33,204 nt of DNA. Source: Candidatus Methylomirabilota bacterium. GTDB lineage: Bacteria; Methylomirabilota; Methylomirabilia; Rokubacteriales; CSP1-6. The stretch is from positions 1 through 33,204 of the forward strand of contig JAICGY010000003.1 of NCBI GenBank assembly GCA_025922915.1. The letters are read 5' to 3'. The notes under the pieces were generated by a model. That model did not search any database. It was not told the origin of the DNA and saw only the letters and a program-made list of their open reading frames with translations. Positions 17,639 to 24,730 of the stretch are shown one piece after another; the first letter of the stretch is position 1, and each line of letters starts with the position of its first letter. The position numbers were made by a program, and so were the translations under genes.

Positions 17639-18499
17639 GTGCTCTTCCTCGTCGTCAGCCAGATCATCAACGGTGTCGTCACCGGGATGATCTACGCCCT
17701 GGTCGGGGTGGGGCTCACCCTGATCCTCGGCGTGCTCAACATCCCGAACTTCGCCCACGGCGTGCTCTTCGCGTTCGGGGCGTACATCCTGCTGTCGGTC
17801 CTGCAGGTGGTCGGCAACTTCTGGCTCGCGCTGCTGATCGCGCCGTTCGGCGTGGTCCTGCTCGGCCTGCTGCTGGAGCTGGTCGGGGTGCGCCGGCTGT
17901 ACACGGCGCACCACGACTACCAGCTGCTGTTCCTGTTCGCGGTCGCGTTGATCCTGCAGGAGACGATCATCCTGATCTGGGGCCCCATCGGCACCTCCGT
18001 CCTGCCGCCCGCGGGGCTGCAGGGGGCCGTGAACCTCGGCCTCACGGTGTATCCGAAGTACCGGCTGGCCGTGATGGGCATCACCGCCGCCATCGTGGCC
18101 GGGACCTGGCTGTTCCTCACGCGCACCAACGTCGGCGCCATCGTCCGGGCCGGCATCGAGAACCGCGAGATGGTCGCCGTGCTCGGCATCGACATCCAGA
18201 AGGTCTTCGCGCTGACGTTCGGGCTCGGGGCATGGCTGGCCGGCGTGGCCGGCGGGCTGGCCTCGCCGATCATGGGCCTCACGCCCTCGATGGGCTTCGA
18301 CATACTGCCCATCGCGTTCGTCATCGTGGTGGTGGCGGGGCTGGGCAGCGTTCCCGGCGCCATCCTGGCCGGCATCCTGACCGGCGTGGCCCAGAGCCTG
18401 ACGACGATCGTCTTTCCGGAGGCCGCCAACGTCGTCATCTACCTGCTCATGGGGCTGATGATCCTCGTCCGGCCCCAGGGGCTCTTCGGCAAGCGCTGA
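17639..18499 (+). CDS. branched-chain amino acid ABC transporter permease LivH-type
   Basis: 'GMIYALVGVGLTLILGVLNIPNFAHGVLFAFGAYI', 'GLGSVPGAILAGILTGVAQSL', 'VRPQGLFGKR'; GTG start. Confidence 0.92.
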   Translation: MLFLVVSQIINGVVTGMIYALVGVGLTLILGVLNIPNFAHGVLFAFGAYILLSVLQVVGNFWLALLIAPFGVVLLGLLLELVGVRRLYTAHHDYQLLFLFAVALILQETIILIWGPIGTSVLPPAGLQGAVNLGLTVYPKYRLAVMGITAAIVAGTWLFLTRTNVGAIVRAGIENREMVAVLGIDIQKVFALTFGLGAWLAGVAGGLASPIMGLTPSMGFDILPIAFVIVVVAGLGSVPGAILAGILTGVAQSLTTIVFPEAANVVIYLLMGLMILVRPQGLFGKR

Positions 18500-19431
18500 T
18501 GCGCGACCGCTGGATCTTCCTGCTCATCGTCGGCGTGCTCGCCGTCGGCCCCTTCGTGCAGCGCGAGGTGATCGCCACCGAGATCCTGATCTTCGCCGTC
18601 GTCGCCCTCGCCAACAACCTGATCCTCGGCTACACGGGCATGCTGTCCTTCGGGCAGGCGACGTTCTTCGGCGTCGGCGCCTACGCGGCCGGGCTGCTCA
18701 CCATCCACGCCGGGCTGCCGCTGCCCGTGGTGCTGGCGGCGGCCACCGTCCTCGCCACCGGGCTGGCCGTGCTGATCGGGGCGGTGTGCGTGCAGCGGAT
18801 CGGTCTCTACTTCATCATGCTGACCTTCGCGTTCAACCAGATGTTCTACTTCATCGCGTACTCCTGGACGACGCTCACCGGCGGCGAGGACGGCCTGCCC
18901 GGCGTCCGGCGGCCAGCGGCGCTGGCCGACGATCTCACGTTCTACGTGCTCGTGGCGCTGCTGTTCCTCGCGTGCCTGCTCCTCATGAAGCGCGTGGTGG
19001 ACTCGCCGTGGGGCCGCGTGTTCCGGGCCATCCGCGACAACGAGGCCCGGGCGGCCGCGGTGGGGCACGACGTGCGCCGCTACAAGCTCCTGAGCTTCAC
19101 CATCTCGGCCGCCTTCACCGGGTTCGCGGGCGCCCTCTACTCGCTGCTCTACGGCATCGTCCCCATCGACGCCATCCACTGGCTGCGGTCGGGCGACATC
19201 GTGTTCATGACGCTCATCGGCGGCTCCGGCCACTTCTTCGGCCCCATCATCGGCGCCGCCTTCTTCATCTGGCTGTCGGAGACGGTGAGCGTGGTCTGGG
19301 ACCGCTGGCCGATGATCCTGGGCGTGGTCTTCGCGCTGGTCGTGCTCTTCCTGCGCGGCGGCGTGGTGGAGCTGATCCGGCGCGGGCACGGACTGGTGAC
19401 GGCCCGGGGCGGCGCGGCGACGGCGCCGTGA
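18499..19431 (+). CDS. branched-chain amino acid ABC transporter permease LivM-type
   Basis: 'NNLILGYTGMLSFGQATFFGVGAYAAGLL', 'RVFRAIRDNEARAAAVGHDVRRYKLLSFTISAAFTGFAGALY'; ATG overlaps previous TGA. Confidence 0.92.
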   Translation: MRDRWIFLLIVGVLAVGPFVQREVIATEILIFAVVALANNLILGYTGMLSFGQATFFGVGAYAAGLLTIHAGLPLPVVLAAATVLATGLAVLIGAVCVQRIGLYFIMLTFAFNQMFYFIAYSWTTLTGGEDGLPGVRRPAALADDLTFYVLVALLFLACLLLMKRVVDSPWGRVFRAIRDNEARAAAVGHDVRRYKLLSFTISAAFTGFAGALYSLLYGIVPIDAIHWLRSGDIVFMTLIGGSGHFFGPIIGAAFFIWLSETVSVVWDRWPMILGVVFALVVLFLRGGVVELIRRGHGLVTARGGAATAP

Positions 19432-20177
19432 GCGCGCTCCTGGAGGTCCGGGACGTCTCCAAGTCCTTCGGCGCCGTGGCCGCCGTCGCCGGCGTCAGCC
19501 TCGCCGTGACCGAGGGCCGCCTGCACTCGATCATCGGGCCGAATGGCGCCGGCAAGACCACGCTCTTCAACTGCATCACCGGCGAGGTCCAGCCCACGGC
19601 CGGCCGGATCCTGTACGACGGCCGCGACATCACCGGCCTGCCGCCGCACGCGCTGCCCGCCCTCGGCATCGCGCGCTCGTTCCAGCGCACCAGCATCTTC
19701 CCGACCCTCACGGTGGCCGAGAACGTCTGGGTGTCCGCCTACGCGCGGCGCGAGACCCGGGGGGGGCCGGTCCTGGTCCCCGCGGACCGGGTGGAAGGCG
19801 TCGGCGAGACCGTGCGCGCGGCCCTCGCCGAGGTCGGCCTCGCCGCGCACGCCGAGCGGCCGGCCGCGGTGCTGGCCCACGGCGACCAGCGGTTGCTCGA
19901 CTTCGCGATCGCGCTGGCGGCGCGGCCGCGGCTGCTGCTGCTCGACGAGCCGACCGCTGGCCTGTCCCGCCAGGAGACCCAGCGCGTGATCGCCTACATC
20001 GGCACCCTGAAGGGGCGCTACACGATCGTGCTCATCGAGCACAAGATGGACGTGGTCATGACGCTGTCCGACCGGGTGTCCGTGATGTACTTCGGCCGGC
20101 TGCTGGCCGAGGGCACCCCGCCGGAGATCCGGGGCGACGCCCGCGTCCGCGAGGCCTACCTGGGCAAGCGCGCATGA
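19428..20177 (+). CDS. ABC transporter ATP-binding protein LivG-type
   Basis: Walker A 'GPNGAGKTT', 'LLLLDEPTAGLS' Walker B; GTGA overlap start. Confidence 0.93.
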   Translation: MSALLEVRDVSKSFGAVAAVAGVSLAVTEGRLHSIIGPNGAGKTTLFNCITGEVQPTAGRILYDGRDITGLPPHALPALGIARSFQRTSIFPTLTVAENVWVSAYARRETRGGPVLVPADRVEGVGETVRAALAEVGLAAHAERPAAVLAHGDQRLLDFAIALAARPRLLLLDEPTAGLSRQETQRVIAYIGTLKGRYTIVLIEHKMDVVMTLSDRVSVMYFGRLLAEGTPPEIRGDARVREAYLGKRA

Positions 20178-20869
20178 TCCTCACGCTGACCGGCGTCGAC
20201 GCGTTCTACGGCCTGCACCACGTCCTGCACGGCGTGTCCCTCGAGGTGCGGGCGGGGGAGATCGTCGCCCTGCTCGGCCGCAACGGCGCGGGCAAGACGA
20301 CCACGCTCCGGACCATCATGGGGCTGGTCGACGAGCGCCGGGGCGTCATCGACTACGACGGCGTGTCGCTGCTCGGCCTGCGCACCCACGAGATCACGCG
20401 CCGCGGCCTCGCCTACGTGCCGGAGTACCGGGGGGTGTTCTCGGACCTGACGGTGGCGGAGAACCTCCGCATCGCCGCGCTGCGCGCCCGCGACTGGACG
20501 ATCGCCGACGTGCTCGAGCTGTTCCCGACGCTGCGGACGCTGCAGGACCGCAAGGGCGGCCACCTCTCGGGCGGCGAGCAGCAGATGCTCGCCATCGGCC
20601 GGGCGCTCCTGTCCTCCCCCCGCGTCCTGCTGCTCGACGAGCCGTCGCAGGGGCTGGCCCCGCTCATCGTGGAGACGGTCATCGACACGCTGCGCCGGCT
20701 GCGCGGCCAGGGCATGGGCATCCTGCTGGTCGAGCAGAACGCCGAGACCGCCCTCGAGCTGGCCGACCGGGTGTGCATCATCGACCAGGGCAGCATCGTC
20801 TTCCGCGGCGCGGCGGAGAGCGTGCAGCGCCAGCCCGAGATCCTGTCCACCTATCTGGCCGTCGGGTGA
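20174..20869 (+). CDS. ABC transporter ATP-binding protein LivF-type
   Basis: Walker A 'GRNGAGKTTT', signature 'HLSGGEQQMLAIGRALL', 'LLLDEPSQGLAP'; ATGA overlap start. Confidence 0.93.
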   Translation: MILTLTGVDAFYGLHHVLHGVSLEVRAGEIVALLGRNGAGKTTTLRTIMGLVDERRGVIDYDGVSLLGLRTHEITRRGLAYVPEYRGVFSDLTVAENLRIAALRARDWTIADVLELFPTLRTLQDRKGGHLSGGEQQMLAIGRALLSSPRVLLLDEPSQGLAPLIVETVIDTLRRLRGQGMGILLVEQNAETALELADRVCIIDQGSIVFRGAAESVQRQPEILSTYLAVG

Positions 20870-20877
20870 CGCGCGCG

Positions 20878-20908
20878 CGACGGCGCGGGCTCGTCACCCG
20901 CGCCGTCG
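20878..20908. terminator. bidirectional hairpin between convergent livF and arsI-like genes
   Basis: CGACGGCGCGGG-CTCGTCA-CCCGCGCCGTCG, 12-bp perfect stem, 7-nt loop, immediately after the livF stop; no U-tract. Confidence 0.6.
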
Positions 20909-20934
20909 TCCGTGCCGCCGGCGCCGGCCGTGCG

Positions 20935-21399
20935 TCAGGCGCCGCAGCCCGCGCTGGTCGACCCGCAGCAGCCGCTCGCCCCGACGACGGCGAGCGGCTG
21001 CGCCCGGCTCGCCGGGTCGGCGTCGCCCTCGAGATCGTAGTTCAGGTGGTAGACCTCCCACTCGACGCCGTCCGGGTCCTGGACCCAGAACTTGTCCTGG
21101 TTGGCGTGGCAGCAGTCGACGCCCATCTCCTCGCGCACCGGCAGCCCGGCCTCCTTGACGCGGGCGAGGTGGGCCATCACGGTCTCCACGGCGTCCACCT
21201 GGACGCCGACGTGGTCGACCGTCCCGTGGCCGCCGTGACCCCCGGCCGACAGCGCGAGGTTGACCGGCGTCCACGCCGGCAGGAACTTCACGTAGCCGTC
21301 CTTCACCTTGACGGGGCCGTCGCCCAAGAACTTCTCGTAGAACTCCCGGCTCTTGCCGAGATCCGACACGTGCATGTGCATGTGGACCCTTGCGCTCAC
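20935..21399 (-). CDS. arsI: VOC-family ArsI/CadI-like protein (putative organoarsenical C-As lyase)
   Basis: 'VHMHMHVSDLGKSREFYEKFLGDGPVKVKDGYVKFL', 'VDHVGVQVD', 'DCCHANQDKFWVQDPDGVEWEVYH' (ArsI-type vicinal Cys pair), Cys-rich tail 'SGCCGSTSAGCGA'; GTG start, RBS GAGGAGGGG. Confidence 0.75.
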   Translation of the reverse strand: MSARVHMHMHVSDLGKSREFYEKFLGDGPVKVKDGYVKFLPAWTPVNLALSAGGHGGHGTVDHVGVQVDAVETVMAHLARVKEAGLPVREEMGVDCCHANQDKFWVQDPDGVEWEVYHLNYDLEGDADPASRAQPLAVVGASGCCGSTSAGCGA

Positions 21400-21410
21400 G
21401 GTGCCCCTCC

Positions 21411-21719
21411 TCAGCAGCAGGCGGTCAGGACACGGACCAGGGCCGTGACCCGCTCGCGCTGCACGGAATAGTAGATGTACCGCTCTTCCTTCCGGCTCTC
21501 CACGAGCCCGGCCCGGCGCAGGACGTCGAGGTGGTGGGACAGGGTCGGGCCCGGGATCTCGACGGCCTCCTGGATCTCGCCGGCGGACATCTCCCGCCCG
21601 GCCCGCACCAGGAGGAAGAACACCTGCAGGCGGCTGAGGTGCGCGAGCGCCTTGAACGCCTCGACGTGGCCCTCGTTGGCCTCGAGCCGCGCCACCGGCA
21701 GCCGGGCTATCGTTTTCAT
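21411..21719 (-). CDS. arsR: ArsR-family metalloregulator
   Basis: 'FKALAHLSRLQVFFLLVRAGREMSAGEIQEAVEIPGPTLSHHLDVLRRAGLVESRKEERYIYYSVQRERVTALVRVLTACC' wHTH; C-terminal vicinal Cys pair. Confidence 0.88.
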   Translation of the reverse strand: MKTIARLPVARLEANEGHVEAFKALAHLSRLQVFFLLVRAGREMSAGEIQEAVEIPGPTLSHHLDVLRRAGLVESRKEERYIYYSVQRERVTALVRVLTACC

Positions 21720-21755
21720 ATTTCGAATAATACGAAAATATGGAATCGATGTCAA
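21718..21755 (-). promoter_or_regulatory. sigma70-like promoter TTGACA-N17-TATTAT overlapping an AT-rich inverted repeat upstream of arsR
   Basis: Minus strand: -35 TTGACA (21750-21755), 17-nt spacer, -10 TATTAT (21727-21732); IR ATATTTCG-aataata-CGAAAATAT (21718-21741) abuts the ATG at 21719. Confidence 0.75.
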
Positions 21756-21933
21756 GCGCCATTCCCGGCGTCCCCGTGTCCCTCCGCGGTGCGGATGGAT
21801 CGCGCGGGGGGACCGCCGAGTTCCGGGCACGCGCATTGCTGCCTCGCCACGGATGGCCGCGAGGGCGCCGTTGTCGGGTGTCCGGAAGGGCGAAGTGGGA
21901 AACGATGTGCACACTGTAGGTAGACGGGCGCCG

Positions 21934-22407
21934 ATGCCGGCGCGGCCAGGGCGCCAGCAGGTCTCGCCATCCGATCTCCGCCCCGCCGCGACGCCGGCCG
22001 CCGAGCCGGGGTGGCGAGGCCGAGGGCCGTGCGACCTGCACGGCGTTCACGTCCTCGTCGTCGACGACGATCTCGACACCCGGACCATGCTCGAGCAGTT
22101 CCTCGCCCGCCTGGGCGCGTCCGTCAGCGCGGAGAGGTCGGCCGAGAGCGCGCTGGCGTCCCTCCGTGACGCCAGCCCGCACCTCATCATCACGGACCTC
22201 GCGATGCCGGGCCGGGACGGTTGCTGGCTGATCCAGCAGGTGCGCGCGCGCCCGGGTGGCTTAGCCATCCCGATCATCGCGGTGACCGCGTACGGTGCCG
22301 AGTACCCCGCGCAGCAGGTGAGGGAGGTCGGCGGCGACGCCTTCCTGCGCAAGCCGATCGACATCGACGTGCTCGCCGCGGTCGTCGCGCGATTCTCCGG
22401 CCGGTGA
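21934..22407 (+). CDS. stand-alone response regulator receiver-domain protein
   Basis: 'VLVVDDDLDTRTMLEQFLARLGASV', phospho-Asp 'LIITDLAMPGRDG', 'IIAVTAYG', 'FLRKPIDIDVL'; no output domain. N-terminal start uncertain. Confidence 0.85.
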   Translation: MPARPGRQQVSPSDLRPAATPAAEPGWRGRGPCDLHGVHVLVVDDDLDTRTMLEQFLARLGASVSAERSAESALASLRDASPHLIITDLAMPGRDGCWLIQQVRARPGGLAIPIIAVTAYGAEYPAQQVREVGGDAFLRKPIDIDVLAAVVARFSGR

Positions 22408-22415
22408 CCGGCCGG
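22397..22415. terminator. 19-bp perfect palindrome CCGGCCGGTGACCGGCCGG spanning the response-regulator stop codon
   Basis: 9-bp arms around a central G; includes TGA stop. Confidence 0.35.
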
Positions 22416-22514
22416 GCCACGCCTCCCTCGCCGTCGTAGACGGCCGACCCCGACCCGCCGTCGGCGCGATCGCCCCAGGCCGCGCCCGGGCGGTGTCCGT
22501 GGCATCATACGCAG

Positions 22515-22531
22515 GCCTCGGCGTCCGAGGC
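22515..22531. promoter_or_regulatory. inverted repeat GCCTCGG-CGT-CCGAGGC upstream of second liv operon
   Basis: Perfect 7-bp arms, 34 nt before the ATG at 22565. Confidence 0.35.
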
Positions 22532-22564
22532 GTGCGCACCGCACTCAGGACAGGGAGGTCCGAC

Positions 22565-23806
22565 ATGGAGCCCAGACAGAATGCCGCCGTGACCCGTCGC
22601 GCCGTCGTCCTCGCCGTCGTCGGCGCGCTGCTCGGGTTCACCGTGGCCCCGCCCGCGGCGCCGGCGGCCGACGACCTGACGATCGCCCTCGTCGCCCCCC
22701 TCTCCGGCCGGTGGGCCCGGCAGGGTCAGCTGAAGAAGATGGGCGCCGAGATGGCGATCGAGGAGATCAACGCCCAGGGCGGGGTGAAGGCGCTCGGCGG
22801 CGCGAAGATGGTCCTCCGCGAGGCCGACGCCGGCGACAGCGTCGAGAAGGCGGTGAGCGCGGCCCAGCGCGTCCTCACGCGCGAGAAGGTCAGCGCCGGC
22901 ATCGGGTCGTGGCTGAGCTCGTTCACGCTGGGCGTCACCGAGGTGGCCGAGCGCGAGCAGGTGCCGTGGCTGACCCTGTCCTACGCCGACTCCATCACCG
23001 AGCGCGGCTTCAAGTACACGTTCCAGACCTCCCCGGTGGCCGGCGCCCAGGCGGTGAAGGCGCTCGATCTCCTGCTCGACCTCGCCCGCCGCAACAAGAC
23101 GCAGATCAGGAAGGCGGCGATCGTCGGCGACAACACGGCGGCGTCCGTCTTCTTCTTCAAGCCGCTGCGCGAGAAGCTCCTGCAGGAGAAGGGCATCGAG
23201 CTGGTCGTCGACGAGATCTGGACGCCGCCCCTGGCCGACGCCACCCCCGTCGTGCAGAAGGTCCGGTCGACCCAGCCCGACATCATCTTCTTCAGCGCCA
23301 CCGCGCTGCCCGACTCGATCCAGGTCCTCCAGAAAACGAAGGAGTTCGGGCTGCGGATCCCGATCATGGGCAACGGCGTCTGGCTCCTGATGCCGGAGAC
23401 GGTGAAGGCGCTCGGCAAGGACCTGGTGGAGGGCGTGATGTCGACCGTCGCCGCGCATCCTTTGAAGGGCCAGGAGGCCCTCGTGAAGAAGTTCAAGGAC
23501 CGGACGGGCGAGCCCTTCATGGTCCAGGACGCGCTCATGACGTACGCCCACGTGTGGATCGTCAAGGAGGCGGCGGAGCGCGCGAAGTCCCGGGACCCGA
23601 AGGCCATCCGGGACGCCATCGCGACGCTCGACGTCAGCGCGGGGCCGGCGGCCAGCACCCTGGTGCCGGGGCGCATCCGCTACGACGAGCGCGGGCGGCG
23701 GCTGGACGCCACGCCGATCATCGTGCAGTGGCAAGGCGGCGAGCCCTTCACGGTGGCCCCGGCCGAGTTCGCGACGCGCAAGCCCAGCTGGCCCAGCGGG
23801 AAGTAG
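22565..23806 (+). CDS. branched-chain amino acid-type ABC transporter substrate-binding protein
   Basis: Signal peptide 'VTRRAVVLAVVGALLGFTVAPPAAPAA', 'TIALVAPLSGRWARQGQLKKMGAEMAIEEINAQGGV'. Confidence 0.9.
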   Translation: MEPRQNAAVTRRAVVLAVVGALLGFTVAPPAAPAADDLTIALVAPLSGRWARQGQLKKMGAEMAIEEINAQGGVKALGGAKMVLREADAGDSVEKAVSAAQRVLTREKVSAGIGSWLSSFTLGVTEVAEREQVPWLTLSYADSITERGFKYTFQTSPVAGAQAVKALDLLLDLARRNKTQIRKAAIVGDNTAASVFFFKPLREKLLQEKGIELVVDEIWTPPLADATPVVQKVRSTQPDIIFFSATALPDSIQVLQKTKEFGLRIPIMGNGVWLLMPETVKALGKDLVEGVMSTVAAHPLKGQEALVKKFKDRTGEPFMVQDALMTYAHVWIVKEAAERAKSRDPKAIRDAIATLDVSAGPAASTLVPGRIRYDERGRRLDATPIIVQWQGGEPFTVAPAEFATRKPSWPSGK

Positions 23807-23836
23807 CGGCGCGGCGGAGCCCGCGGGGAGTCCGGC

Positions 23837-24730
23837 CTGGGCGCGTGGGAGCTCCTGCAGTACGTCGTCACCGGTCTGCTCGTGGGCGGCATCTACGCCG
23901 TCATGAGCATCGGCCTCGCCCTGATCTTCGGCGTCATGCGCGTCGTGAACTTCGCCCAGGGCGACTTCATGATGCTCGGGATGTACCTGACGTACTACCT
24001 GGCGGTGGCCTACCGGCTGGATCCGCTCCTGGGCGCGCTGGTCGTGGTCCCCCCGTTCTTCGTTCTCGGCGTGCTCGTGCACCGGGCCCTGCTCGTCCGG
24101 GTGACCGGGGGCGGGGACCCCCAGCGCCAGATGGACGCCCAGCTGATCCTCACGCTCGGCCTGTCGCTCATCATCACCAACGCCACGACGATGGTCCTGT
24201 CGCCCATGCCGCGCCAGATCCGGACGGGCTACGCGACCGAGGCGTTCGGTCTCGGGCCGCTCCTCGTCAACCAGGCCCGCGCCTACGCGTTCGTCATGGC
24301 CGTGCTGCTCGCCGTCGTCGTGTTCGTCTTCCTGACCCGGACGGACCTCGGCAAGGCGCTGCGGGCCGCCGCCGACGAGCCCGAGGCCGCCGGCTACCAG
24401 GGCATCGACGTGCGGGCCATGCACGGCCTGGCGTTCGGCATCGGGGTGGCGCTGGTGGCCGCCGCCGGCGGGCTCCTCGCCACCTACCACCCGATCGAGC
24501 CCACGGTGGGCGTCAACTTCATCGTGCTGATGTTCGTGGCCGTCGTGCTCGGCGGGCTCGGCAGCATCCCGGGCGCGTTCGTGGGCGGCCTGGTCATCGG
24601 GCTCGTGCAGGCCGTCACGCTCCTCGTGCTGCCGCTGCAGCTGCAGAACGCCGGCGTGTTCATCGCCTTCCTCGCCGTGCTCTACCTCCGCCCGCAGGGC
24701 CTCTTCGGCCGGCGGCTGCGCACGGTGTGA
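23837..24730 (+). CDS. branched-chain amino acid ABC transporter permease LivH-type (start ambiguous: CTG 23837 or GTG 23882)
   Basis: 'LLQYVVTGLLVGGIYAVMSIGLALIFGVMRVVNFAQGDFMMLGMYLTYYL', 'GLGSIPGAFVGGLVIGLVQAV', 'LRPQGLFGRR'. Confidence 0.88.
   Translation: MGAWELLQYVVTGLLVGGIYAVMSIGLALIFGVMRVVNFAQGDFMMLGMYLTYYLAVAYRLDPLLGALVVVPPFFVLGVLVHRALLVRVTGGGDPQRQMDAQLILTLGLSLIITNATTMVLSPMPRQIRTGYATEAFGLGPLLVNQARAYAFVMAVLLAVVVFVFLTRTDLGKALRAAADEPEAAGYQGIDVRAMHGLAFGIGVALVAAAGGLLATYHPIEPTVGVNFIVLMFVAVVLGGLGSIPGAFVGGLVIGLVQAVTLLVLPLQLQNAGVFIAFLAVLYLRPQGLFGRRLRTV

Noticed and set aside
22505-24490. 661-aa minus-strand ORF opposite the second liv operon
   Set aside because: No domain-like sequence; antisense to strongly supported transporter genes.
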